Part shown: positions 16,461-23,970 of the stretch, one piece after another | How positions within the stretch are numbered: the stretch's first letter is position 1 | Layout of the letters: every line of letters starts with the position of its first letter | Origin: an uncultured Bacilli bacterium | Lineage (GTDB): Bacteria > Bacillota_I > Bacilli_A > RF39 > UBA660 | NCBI GenBank assembly: GCA_947630195.1 | Contig: CANRGQ010000001.1 | Location: forward strand, 1-42,517 | Direction of reading: 5' to 3' | DNA: 42,517 nt | Notes under the pieces: model-generated | Seen by the model: only the letters and a program-made list of their open reading frames with translations | What the model was told of the DNA's origin: nothing | Databases searched by the model: none | Translations under genes and position numbers: made by a program

Positions 16461-16937
16461 TTAATTCGTTGAACTAATTGTCTTTTTGCGTTTATATACT
16501 GCTTTATCATCTTTTTGAATTAAATTGAAATGTAATGCTACTTTAACATAGCAACTTCTTTTAATTTGCCTTGTCGTTTTTAAGGATTTTGCAATCGCAT
16601 CAGCCATTTCTTCATCAGTTAATCTTTGCTCGATACCATATTTAAATATAGATTTTTCATCATCGGTTAAAGTTGCTTTAAAATTTTTAACTTTAATATT
16701 AAATTTTTTAATCTCATTTAATAGCTCTTCTCGTTTAATAAGAACTGATTGAGTGGGGTTTGAAACAGAATGGGTATCTGATATGACAACTTCTTTAATA
16801 GTTGATGTTGCTTTGCCAAAGTAATTTTTAGCGAGAAATACTTTATAATTGTATTCATCCCATTTTTTGTAAATTCTTTTTGAAAGTTCTCTTAAATAAA
16901 ACTTATTAACATATTCCTTTGCGAGTAAAACTCTCAT
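16461..16937 (-). CDS. ArpU/RinA-like transcriptional regulator
   Basis: A 158-residue basic protein. Residues about 90-140 (LTDDEKSIFKYGIEQRLTDE then TTRQIKRSCYVKVALHFNLI) resemble the sigma-70 region 4-like helix-turn-helix of phage late-gene activators ArpU/RinA. It starts at ATG with GGGGGA 8 nt upstream and is the first gene after the main leftward promoter (16999-17026). It is therefore a good candidate for the element's own operon activator. The domain match is by pattern only. Confidence 0.65.
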   Translation of the reverse strand: MRVLLAKEYVNKFYLRELSKRIYKKWDEYNYKVFLAKNYFGKATSTIKEVVISDTHSVSNPTQSVLIKREELLNEIKKFNIKVKNFKATLTDDEKSIFKYGIEQRLTDEEMADAIAKSLKTTRQIKRSCYVKVALHFNLIQKDDKAVYKRKKTISSTN

Positions 16938-16998
16938 AATAAAATCCCCCGTTTCTTAAAAAGCCCCAACACTGCTAAAAACTTTTTAATTGAAAATT

Positions 16999-17063
16999 AT
17001 TTTACAATTTTTTTATAAAAAGTCAATAGTAATGTGGCGTTTTTGCATAAATTTTTGCATTTT
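16999..17063 (-). promoter_or_regulatory. Main leftward promoter of the transfer operon with operator
   Basis: Minus strand -35 TTGACT (17021-17026), 16-bp spacer, -10 TAAAAT (16999-17004). Just upstream are paired TTTTGCAT sites (17041-17063). The 19-bp block around the -35 (17015-17033) differs by one base from the block at the LysR promoter (21007-21025), so both are probably controlled by the same factor. Confidence 0.7.
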
Positions 17064-17083
17064 CGCATCATGTGATAAAGCAT

Positions 17084-17127
17084 AAAAAAATAGAAGTCTA
17101 CCTCCCCATTGGCGTAATCTTCTATTT
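17084..17127 (-). terminator. Intrinsic terminator of the radical SAM-Nudix operon
   Basis: Minus strand AAATAGAAG (17119-17127 complement) pairs perfectly with CTTCTATTT (17088-17096 complement), with a GC-rich inner portion and a T7 run. It lies about 155 nt after the Nudix gene stop. Confidence 0.8.
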
Positions 17128-17282
17128 ATAACAATTGTATCATAACGAAATATAAAATAAAATATCCAAAAAATACTCAAACAAATTAGTAAATTTATAA
17201 CCATTTTATTTGGTAAAGCAATTACCCCGAAAAATGATAAAAAATTGTTTTTAAGTTATGTATTTAAAAGGAATACTACTTT

Positions 17283-18839
17283 TTATTTTTTATCTTTTTT
17301 GCTTTTGAGTTTATTTAAATCTTTCGTGTTTTGGTCGAAACAATTATTGATAATCTCACTTGCCGAAGTATTATCAATATAATCACATAAACTATCAAAA
17401 TTATGTTTAGCATTAGTTGTACTTTCAGAATAAATTGGTAATTGTAATGGAATGCTTTTGTGGTTATAATTAATTCTTAAACAAGTGATAAAACTATCCT
17501 TATATATATAAGGTTGTATTTTCATAACACTAAATTTAATATTAGATTTAATAAATTCTTTGGTATTACAAACTTTGCCGTTATCAAAGAAAAATTTTTC
17601 AGGATTAGTTTTTTTCGCTTTATGTGTAATTTTATAAAGTTTATTTAACTTTTTTTCAATAGGGGTGTTTAAAAAGTTAGTTTTGATTTTGAATATTAAA
17701 TCTTTAAATAATCCATCTTTAATAAAAGCCGGATCGAAGTTATCCATATTTATTTTAACTTTAACTATTTTATTATTTACTATCTTTTTGCCTTTAATAT
17801 ATTTTTTCTTTTTATTCAATAATTTTATAACATCATTTATATTAAGTTCAACAAAAGTAATAACCTCGTTTTTATCATAATTTTTAAAATCAAATAAAGA
17901 AATATTCTTTAAATCTAATAAATAATAATATTGAAATTCTCTAATTATATAATCTTTTTTAATAGTCTTATTGCATTTTCTTTTTTCAATAAATATCAAA
18001 TCATTATACGAAACATTTAAACCGGTTTCTTCTTTAATTTCTCTAATTCCATTTTTTAAAGTTTCGCCACTTATTAAATGACCTCCGGCAGTTATTTCTA
18101 ATAATTCTTTTGTATTAATATGATTATAAGCCGGATTTTTTAATTGAAAGAAAATTTTATTTTTCTTACTATTAATAATGAAACAGCCAAATACTTTATG
18201 CCAATAACCTAATTGATGAGCCATTGATTTTTCACAATATCCCAACAAGTTCTCTTTGGAATCATAAATATCTATGTATTCAACTTTTTGACTTTTGCCT
18301 TTTTTAAATCTTTTTATAAAACTATTAGCATCAGTAAGCATTGATTTGAATTCTTTAGATAGATTTAAATTATATTGTTTGGCAATTTGAAATGTAATGA
18401 TAAAAATTTTAAATATCCGGTCTTTAACAAAGTCATAACTATTATTAAATCCAAAACGATTTTTTTTAAACCGACAATCATTAATTTCCATTATTGCCTC
18501 AGTTAATTGTCCAAGTAAAATAGTGATACCATTTATATCTTTACAATCATAATTTGAATAGTCTTTGATTTCATACATATTTATACCTAAATTATTAGCA
18601 AGATTTATTAATTGTAAAATAACATCAGATAACTCATCACCTAAATTATTGATGATTCTTTTATCTTCTTTTGTAGAATCAATAGAATATAAAACATTAT
18701 ACACATGACCAACTTGCACATATAATTCGTTTAGGTATGTTTGCGAGTCCCATTTTTTAGATTTTGTTATATTAAAATCATCAACTAATTTTAATGCTTT
18801 TTTATAATTTTCATCTAAAAACTTTATAATTTCTTCCAT
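17283..18839 (-). CDS. MazG-like / Nudix fusion protein
   Basis: A 518-residue protein. Residues about 1-95 are helical with the MazG-type ExxD signature NNLGDELSDVILQLINLANN, typical of nucleoside triphosphate pyrophosphohydrolases. The middle has DIYDSKENLLGYC.KS.AHQLGYWHKV then AGGHLISGETLKNGIREIKE with EETGL following: the Nudix box of the IDI/YfcD-like group, one residue shorter than the textbook spacing between GE and RE. A C-terminal part of about 170 residues is unfamiliar. Two nucleotide-pyrophosphatase modules in one chain suggest clearing of a damaged or modified nucleotide or product. It starts 1 nt after the radical SAM stop, so the enzymes probably act together. Substrate unknown. 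Confidence 0.82.
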   Translation of the reverse strand: MEEIIKFLDENYKKALKLVDDFNITKSKKWDSQTYLNELYVQVGHVYNVLYSIDSTKEDKRIINNLGDELSDVILQLINLANNLGINMYEIKDYSNYDCKDINGITILLGQLTEAIMEINDCRFKKNRFGFNNSYDFVKDRIFKIFIITFQIAKQYNLNLSKEFKSMLTDANSFIKRFKKGKSQKVEYIDIYDSKENLLGYCEKSMAHQLGYWHKVFGCFIINSKKNKIFFQLKNPAYNHINTKELLEITAGGHLISGETLKNGIREIKEETGLNVSYNDLIFIEKRKCNKTIKKDYIIREFQYYYLLDLKNISLFDFKNYDKNEVITFVELNINDVIKLLNKKKKYIKGKKIVNNKIVKVKINMDNFDPAFIKDGLFKDLIFKIKTNFLNTPIEKKLNKLYKITHKAKKTNPEKFFFDNGKVCNTKEFIKSNIKFSVMKIQPYIYKDSFITCLRINYNHKSIPLQLPIYSESTTNAKHNFDSLCDYIDNTSASEIINNCFDQNTKDLNKLKSKKDKK

Positions 18840-18840
18840 G

Positions 18841-19962
18841 TTATTTGCCTACTTTCAAAATTAATGGTTTTGCCCCATTTAATGTAGAGTTATAGGTATC
18901 GGCAACAATATTATTAGTAGAAACATAAACTTTAACTCCTAAAACATAAGATAGATAAGAAAGGTCACTAATTTTTAAATCCAAATTTTTAATTTCTAAA
19001 CTTTGATATTCATCAAAAACTAATTCAGCTTGACTACTATTAAATCCTAATTTTTCTAATAAATTTAAGCATTGTTCAGTTATTTTGTTTTTATTAATAT
19101 TCTTATGACATTTTTTACATCTTTCTCTTTGCTCTTGGCTACAATGATTATAATTTAAACACTCTTGTGTACCATAATATTGAGTTGATGGTCTTTTTAA
19201 TTTGGTATTAAGTCCACAAGTATTAGTTTGAAATATTTGTTGTGGATGTTGGTAGCCCTTACTAAAATAATTCCAAGCAGAGTCGGTCCAAACACAATTT
19301 GCTTTTAAGCAAGATTCTCGATTATCTTTTATTGCATCCCAAAAGTCTATTTTATCAATAAAAGTTTCAATTAAGGCAAGACCGGTTGTTACTGATACAT
19401 CCGTATAAGGATTAACATTATCAAGTATTTCCTTTATTTTATCAGCATTTGAATTGGCAGGTAAAAAAGGTCTAAAATAATGAATAACGTCAATATTGTT
19501 TTCTTTTAATTTTTTGAAATTATTTAAAAGAGCATTTTCAGATATGCTAGGCTCATAATCTCTGCCTAAACCGGAATAACTTATATAGAATATAACATTT
19601 ATACCTTTTCTTTTTAAATCTAAAACTTTTTTGATAACAATATTAGGAATTGCACATTTAGTAACAATAACTAAATCGTTTTTAACATTATGATTTACTA
19701 ATTCATCAAGTAATTCAAATAGATAACTAATATTATCTAAATTAACAAAAGGGTCAGTATTTGGTAATAAACAAACAGGTATTTTTTCATCATAATATTT
19801 ATATTGCAATAATTTTTCTACTGCCTCTTTTGGGGTAGCAATTTGAGTAGGACAAACTTTGTTGCTATCATTAGCTTGTAATAAACAATACTTACATCTA
19901 TTTGGGCAACCTACAATTGAATTAATTGCTAACCAACTTGAATGCATTTCGATAACTTCCAT
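18841..19962 (-). CDS. Radical SAM enzyme, spore-photoproduct-lyase-like group
   Basis: A 373-residue enzyme from ATG 19960-19962 (GAGGTGG 8 nt upstream; a GTG nine bases earlier is less likely). The 4Fe-4S motif is GCPNRCKYC (C19, C23, C26). The surrounding IVGCPNRCKYCLLQAND and the later LLPNTDPFVNLD and KCAIPNIVIKKVLDLKRKG resemble the SPL-like radical SAM branch. The C-terminal third has a second cysteine cluster (CGLNTKLK, ECLNYNHC, RCKKCHKN) that could bind another iron-sulfur cluster. It forms an operon with the MazG-Nudix protein and lies beside a LysR gene, separated by a terminator and a TGCA-type operator. The reaction is not known. Confidence 0.88.
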   Translation of the reverse strand: MEVIEMHSSWLAINSIVGCPNRCKYCLLQANDSNKVCPTQIATPKEAVEKLLQYKYYDEKIPVCLLPNTDPFVNLDNISYLFELLDELVNHNVKNDLVIVTKCAIPNIVIKKVLDLKRKGINVIFYISYSGLGRDYEPSISENALLNNFKKLKENNIDVIHYFRPFLPANSNADKIKEILDNVNPYTDVSVTTGLALIETFIDKIDFWDAIKDNRESCLKANCVWTDSAWNYFSKGYQHPQQIFQTNTCGLNTKLKRPSTQYYGTQECLNYNHCSQEQRERCKKCHKNINKNKITEQCLNLLEKLGFNSSQAELVFDEYQSLEIKNLDLKISDLSYLSYVLGVKVYVSTNNIVADTYNSTLNGAKPLILKVGK

Positions 19963-20034
19963 CAAAACCACCTCTTAATTGGGGTTATGATAACATAGTT
20001 ATACTTTAAATATAATTAAGCAATTTTACAAAGA

Positions 20035-20054
20035 TATTTGCAATAGTGCATAAA
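20035..20054. promoter_or_regulatory. Operator-like site upstream of the radical SAM operon
   Basis: TTTGCAATAGTGCATAA carries the paired TGCA half-sites seen at the LysR and transfer-operon promoters. It lies about 80 nt upstream of the radical SAM start. The minus-strand core promoter in 19972-20030 is AT-rich and could not be fixed. Confidence 0.45.
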
Positions 20055-20074
20055 AAAAACTAGCAAGTGCTAGT
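20052..20074 (-). terminator. Intrinsic terminator of the LysR gene
   Basis: Minus strand ACTAGC-ACTT-GCTAGT followed by eight T. The stop codon of the LysR gene (TAG, 20070-20072) lies inside the stem, a compact arrangement. Confidence 0.85.
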
Positions 20075-20963
20075 CTATATCTTTAACATTAAACTCTTTT
20101 AACAACTCTTTAGCTGATGGCGAAATGTTTTCTCTTATAAAGGCAATAGATATATCTTTTTTAAGGTCTATATCAAAAGTTAAGATATCTTTATCTTTTA
20201 GAGTGAATCTTTTTGGAAGTAATCCAAAACCTAATCCGCTTTTAACATATTCTAAAATTGAATCGTAACTATTTACCTCTAATGATAAATTCATTTCTAT
20301 ATTTTGTTTTTTTAATAAGGAATTAAAATCGTATCTTTCTTTCTTGGCTGTAATAGGTAATATTAAAGGTAAGTTATCCAAATCTTTTAAACTATTAATA
20401 TTAAGGTTATAATGTTTTTTAGAATAAGCGATACAAAAAGTATCGACATTAATATTTTGCACTTCTATTTTTTTAGAAGTTTGGTCAACATCAATAATGG
20501 TGTCTATAATAAAGTCCATTGAAAATTTAGAAAGTTTATCATATAGGTCATTAGTGGAAGAATTAACAAATTTAATAACAACATTTGGGTATTTGGATTT
20601 AAACTTTTTAATCTTATCTATAACAATATCGTTTTCAACATCTTTGGAAACACCAATCGTTAACTTACCGTTATTTAAATCTTTATTTTGAAGAAAATTT
20701 TTCTCTGTAATATATAATAAATTGTATGCTTTCTCAAATCCCTCAAATAATTCTTTTCCATCCTCGGTCAATTCAAATTTTTGGGAACTAATATTAAATA
20801 GTTTTGTTCCATAGGCTTTCTCTAAATTACTGATGTTTCTTGAAATATTAGACCTATCAATGTTTAATTTTTTAGTGGCTTCAGTAATACTTTTAGATTG
20901 ACCTACTACGACAAAAGTCCTTATGAAGTTTAAATTAATGGTGGGTATTTGTATTTGCTTCAT
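20070..20963 (-). CDS. LysR-family transcriptional regulator
   Basis: A 297-residue regulator. Residues about 8-67 form the LysR winged HTH (LNFIRTFVVVGQSKSITEAT, KLNIDRSNISRNISNLEKAY) and the rest is a two-lobed ligand-binding domain (GKLTIGVSKDVENDIV ... GLGFGLLPKRFTL). It starts at ATG with GAGGAGGG upstream. Family members bind T-N11-A sites and usually control their own gene and nearby operons. Promoter blocks shared with the transfer operon suggest it coordinates radical SAM expression and conjugation in response to an unknown ligand. Confidence 0.92.
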   Translation of the reverse strand: MKQIQIPTINLNFIRTFVVVGQSKSITEATKKLNIDRSNISRNISNLEKAYGTKLFNISSQKFELTEDGKELFEGFEKAYNLLYITEKNFLQNKDLNNGKLTIGVSKDVENDIVIDKIKKFKSKYPNVVIKFVNSSTNDLYDKLSKFSMDFIIDTIIDVDQTSKKIEVQNINVDTFCIAYSKKHYNLNINSLKDLDNLPLILPITAKKERYDFNSLLKKQNIEMNLSLEVNSYDSILEYVKSGLGFGLLPKRFTLKDKDILTFDIDLKKDISIAFIRENISPSAKELLKEFNVKDID

Positions 20964-20989
20964 TATAAGCCCTCCTCAAATTACTAAAT

Positions 20990-21040
20990 ATGATAAATCA
21001 GAGAGCATAAAAAGTCAATAATAATTTATGCAAAAATGCA
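20990..21040 (-). promoter_or_regulatory. LysR promoter with operator
   Basis: Minus strand -35 TTGACT (21013-21018), 17-bp spacer, -10 TATCAT (20990-20995). Just upstream lies the repeat TTATGCAAAAATGCA (21026-21040), and another AATGCAAC near 21064. The -35 block (21007-21025) is 18/19 identical to that of the transfer promoter near 17020. The remaining stretch to 21240 holds no gene I can see and probably contains the right boundary of the element. Confidence 0.7.
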
Positions 21041-21247
21041 AAAAAGATATGTTTAAATTGTAAAAATGCAACATAACTATTAAAAAAGATTAAAAGAGTG
21101 TAAATAAATTATTTAATGCTTTTATCGATATGTTCTTTTTGAATTAATATACATCTTTTGATTTTTCTATGGAAATTACAACAAAAAATGGTTTTTTTAT
21201 TGGCTTAGATTATGGCAAATTATAGTAATTGTAGCATTGCTGAGTTA

Positions 21248-21278
21248 TTGACAAAAAGCATACGGGGGGGGGTATAAT
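21248..21278 (+). promoter_or_regulatory. Promoter with a G9 tract in its spacer (probable phase variation)
   Basis: Consensus -35 TTGACA (21248-21253) and -10 TATAAT (21273-21278) are separated by 19 bp, the last nine of which are an uninterrupted G run (21264-21272). Loss of two G would give the optimal 17 bp. It lies about 90 nt upstream of two tandem surface-protein genes. Confidence 0.8.
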
Positions 21279-21368
21279 AACAATAGAGATAGAGTTTCAT
21301 ATATAATCATAGGCATTATATGAGGATTTTCTGTCAAAAAAATTTTAGAAAGAGAGGAGGAAAAATTA

Positions 21369-22055
21369 ATGGAAAAGAAAAACACAATGTTACTAACAGT
21401 AATCGCAGTAGCCACTTTATTAGTAGCTGTAGTGGGAGCAACATTTGCATATTTTAGTTTAAGTACAACTGGAGGTTCAAATACGACTGCAACAATTAGT
21501 ACTCCTAAAGTTGGTCAAGCATTAATTAGTACAAAGCAAGAATCTTTACAATTAACATTAACAGCACAAGATATGGATAAAAGTAAAGCAGGCACAACAT
21601 ATTATGCTTCAACAGATGGAGCAACAAAGGATAGTGCTACTCCAATTCCAATAGCTGAAGTAACATTATCAGAAGCACAAGATACAGCAAAATATTCATG
21701 TACTACAACTGTCAAAGTGACTGCTGATAATACTGAAGAAGATACTAACATGTTAAGTAGCTTGGAAAAAGGATGGGCTAAATTAACACTAGGTGGAAGT
21801 GTAACTGCAGATATAGATATTGCTGATTTAAAAGACACTAATACTCGAGAAGAAACAGGAACATATGAATTAGAAGTTAGTAGTGCCGGTTCAGTAACTA
21901 AAGATATTTTAAGCGCAGTATTATCATTTACAAATACAGCTGATACTGAAGAAGTACCTAATAGTGGTAACCAAAATGCAGTAGCTGGTAAGACATTAAA
22001 GGTTAAAGTAGAAGTTAAAGAAGGAACATGTACTTTAGCATCAGATGGTGAATAA
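21369..22055 (+). CDS. SipW-type signal-peptide surface protein (TasA/camelysin-like), copy 1
   Basis: A 228-residue exported protein. The N-terminus KKNTMLLTVIAVATLLVAVV ending GATFAYFS is the SipW-dependent signal-peptide type found on biofilm-fibre and camelysin-like proteins. The mature part is Thr/Ala-rich with predicted beta strands and ends VEVKEGTCTLASDGE. ATG with GGAGG 8 nt upstream. It is the first gene after the G9 promoter and is followed by a paralogue. The signal-peptide coding DNA is nearly identical between the two while the mature parts differ. Function as fibre or surface layer is inferred. Confidence 0.82.
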   Translation: MEKKNTMLLTVIAVATLLVAVVGATFAYFSLSTTGGSNTTATISTPKVGQALISTKQESLQLTLTAQDMDKSKAGTTYYASTDGATKDSATPIPIAEVTLSEAQDTAKYSCTTTVKVTADNTEEDTNMLSSLEKGWAKLTLGGSVTADIDIADLKDTNTREETGTYELEVSSAGSVTKDILSAVLSFTNTADTEEVPNSGNQNAVAGKTLKVKVEVKEGTCTLASDGE

Positions 22056-22075
22056 TTTTTTATCTAGATAAAAAA
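22056..22075. terminator. Palindrome between the two surface genes (possible attenuator)
   Basis: TTTTTTATCTAGATAAAAAA is a perfect 20-bp palindrome directly after the first surface gene. It has no GC core, so it is more likely a partial attenuator or processing site than a strong terminator. The second gene has no obvious promoter of its own. Confidence 0.4.
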
Positions 22076-22112
22076 TTTTATAATACGAAATAATAGAAAA
22101 GAGGTGTAATAA

Positions 22113-22841
22113 ATGGAAAAGAAAAATACAATGTTACTAACAGTAATCGCAGTAGCAACATTATTAGTAGCTGTTGTGGGAGCAACATTTGCGTTCTTTA
22201 GTTTACAAGTGTCTGGAAATAGTACAACAGATGCTACTGTTACAGCTGCTAAAGTTGGTACAGCAACAATAAGTACTGTGGAAGAAAATAAAACTTTAAA
22301 ATTAAGTTTAACAGCTGAAGACATGGCTAAATATACAGATGATAAAGTGTATTATGCTTCAGTAGATGGTACTGCACCCGGAGATTCAACTCCGATAAAA
22401 ATTGCTAATATAGCTTATTCAGGTGGCGAAGCAAATACAACTTACAAGTGTCCCGTTCAAGTAAACGTATCAGTTAGCGGAACTATGCAAGAACATTTAC
22501 AAGAAGGATGGACTCAATTAATACTTCAAGGTGATGCAGTAAATGTAAGTGCTAGTCAATCTCAAAGTAGTGTTGCTGGAACTACTATACAAGATGGTAA
22601 TTTGCAAGTTGATTTGAAAACAGCATTAGCAGTAGGACCACAACAAGGTAGTAAAAAAGTAACTTTTAAAGGTAATGTTACAGTAACTGGTCCAGAAATG
22701 GAAGCTAAAAATATCCTTAGTGCATCATTATCATTAACAAATAAAAATAATGTTGACCAAAGTGCGATTGCCAATAGTGATTTAATTGTTACAATCACTG
22801 TTGAACCAGATGGTGCTTGTACTTTACAAACGACTGATTAG
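22113..22841 (+). CDS. SipW-type signal-peptide surface protein, copy 2
   Basis: A 242-residue paralogue of the preceding gene with the same MEKKNTMLLTVIAV start and GATFAFFS cleavage region, a Thr/Ser/Gln-rich mature part (GDAVNVSASQSQSSVAGTT) and the shared C-terminal EPDGACTLQTTD motif. AGAGGTG ribosome site 8 nt upstream. Probably co-transcribed with copy 1 from the G9 promoter, so both would switch together. Anchoring is not obvious (no LPxTG), as in TasA-type fibre proteins. Confidence 0.82.
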   Translation: MEKKNTMLLTVIAVATLLVAVVGATFAFFSLQVSGNSTTDATVTAAKVGTATISTVEENKTLKLSLTAEDMAKYTDDKVYYASVDGTAPGDSTPIKIANIAYSGGEANTTYKCPVQVNVSVSGTMQEHLQEGWTQLILQGDAVNVSASQSQSSVAGTTIQDGNLQVDLKTALAVGPQQGSKKVTFKGNVTVTGPEMEAKNILSASLSLTNKNNVDQSAIANSDLIVTITVEPDGACTLQTTD

Positions 22842-22860
22842 TAATAAAAAAAACATATCA

Positions 22861-22934
22861 AAGATATAAACATTAACCTTTAATATATAGATGTTTATAT
22901 CTTAAAAAAAGAGAAAAAAATTCTTCCTCTTTTA
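22861..22934 (+). terminator. Hairpins ending the surface-protein operon
   Basis: AAGATATAAACAT (22861-22873) pairs perfectly over 13 bp with ATGTTTATATCTT (22891-22903). A second hairpin, AAAAGAG with CTCTTTT, follows to about 22934. An additional ATGTTTATATC copy lies near 22976. The remaining stretch to 23150 is very AT-rich without a gene, holding only a double CGTCAGTAA (23108-23116, 23119-23127). Confidence 0.6.
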
Positions 22935-23152
22935 AACATTTTTTAGAAATATTATCCTCAAACTTTTTTTAAAAATGTTTATATCATGAGATTCCCTAGA
23001 AATATTTTTTCTCTTTTTTTAATTTATAAATGCTAATATTTTTTAATAAAATAGAACAATTTATGATATTTTTTTGTTAAATTATTTTATATTATTTTGT
23101 ATTAATTCGTCAGTAATCCGTCAGTAAATATTAAATTTATAGTTTTTGGCAA

Positions 23153-23175
23153 TAAAAAAATGCCTAAAAATAGGC
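23153..23175 (-). terminator. Intrinsic terminator behind the tRNA-like remnant
   Basis: Minus strand GCCTA-TTTT-TAGGC followed by ATTTTTTT. It directly follows the degenerate tRNA-Cys sequence on the same strand, as expected if the remnant was once a transcribed tRNA gene. Confidence 0.7.
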
Positions 23176-23198
23176 AAATTGTACTTTATATTTTAGTT

Positions 23199-23249
23199 GC
23201 AGGGCGTGTGTGTTGCAGACCCACGCCTTAGCCACTTGGCTACGGCTCC
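23199..23249 (-). pseudogene. Degenerate tRNA-Cys (GCA) remnant
   Basis: Read on the minus strand, GGAGCCG (acceptor 5' side), TAGCCAAGTGGCTAAGGC (D arm) and an anticodon arm with loop CTGCAAC (anticodon GCA at 23214-23216) match the first two-thirds of tRNA-Cys. The anticodon stem has a mismatch, and no T arm (TTCRA) or 3' acceptor side complementary to GGAGCCG follows; instead the sequence forms an extended GGCGTG/CACGCC stem and then runs into AT-rich DNA. It looks like a broken tRNA copy rather than a functional gene. Confidence 0.6.
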
Positions 23250-23388
23250 ATCAAATAACATTAATATTTTACCTTAAAATAATAGGCATGTCAATTAAGT
23301 TATTAAATTTTATGTGGGTTAGATTTTAATATGAATATTAACTTGATTAATAGATTAAAGATAAGTATAATCATTTAAGAGGTATTTT

Positions 23389-23931
23389 ATGAAAGTATAT
23401 ATAGTAAGACATGGAGAGACAGATTGGAATAAAGAGGGAAGAAGACAAGGGTCTATAGATATTCCTTTAAATGAAAAGGGAATAGAACAAGCAAATATCT
23501 TAAAAGATAAATTAAAAGATATAAAGTTTGATTTATGTATATCATCTCCTTTAAAAAGAGCATACAAGACAGCAGAAATTATCTATGGAAATGATAATAT
23601 TATAACAAATGATTTATTAAAAGAAAGATATTTAGGAGAATATGAAGGAACCACTATTGGGAATAGTAAATTTGATTTCTATTATTATATGAATTATAAA
23701 ATAAATGCTAGTGATCATGGGGTAGAACCTTTTCAAGATTTACTTAAAAGATGTCATATATTTTTAGAGGATTTAAAAAGAAATTATAGGGATTATGAAA
23801 ATATTTTAATTGTTACCCATGGTTTTTGTGGTAAATGTTTATATTATAATTTAGTAGGATATAATGAAGATACAGATTTTAGTGGTTTTAAATTAGAAAA
23901 TTGTGAATATTTTGCTTATGTTATAAAATAA
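23389..23931 (+). CDS. Histidine phosphatase (phosphoglycerate mutase-like)
   Basis: A 180-residue member of the histidine phosphatase superfamily. The catalytic RHGE motif is at residues 7-10 (YIVRHGETDWN), the conserved arginine lies in SSPLKRAYKTAEII, the acid/base glutamate in ERYLGEYEG, and the second histidine in ILIVTHGFCGK. It is a compact cytoplasmic phosphatase; the small size favours a metabolite phosphatase (cobalamin/phosphosugar type) over glycolytic mutase. AGAGG lies 6 nt before the ATG. It stands alone, bounded by a terminator. Confidence 0.93.
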   Translation: MKVYIVRHGETDWNKEGRRQGSIDIPLNEKGIEQANILKDKLKDIKFDLCISSPLKRAYKTAEIIYGNDNIITNDLLKERYLGEYEGTTIGNSKFDFYYYMNYKINASDHGVEPFQDLLKRCHIFLEDLKRNYRDYENILIVTHGFCGKCLYYNLVGYNEDTDFSGFKLENCEYFAYVIK

Positions 23932-23956
23932 GGACTATATTAAATAATCCTTATTT
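23926..23956. terminator. Bidirectional intrinsic terminator
   Basis: AAATAAGGA (23926-23934) pairs perfectly with TCCTTATTT (23948-23956), with T or A runs on both sides, between two convergent genes. Confidence 0.85.
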
Positions 23957-23970
23957 TTAAATTTAATTAA

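Noticed and set aside
17013..17204. 63-codon frame across the terminator and promoter
   Set aside because: It spans a clear intrinsic terminator and operator region and has no ribosome site.
23191..23250. Functional tRNA on the plus strand
   Set aside because: The CCA-like end on the plus strand is only the complement of the acceptor/D-arm start; no plus-strand cloverleaf forms.
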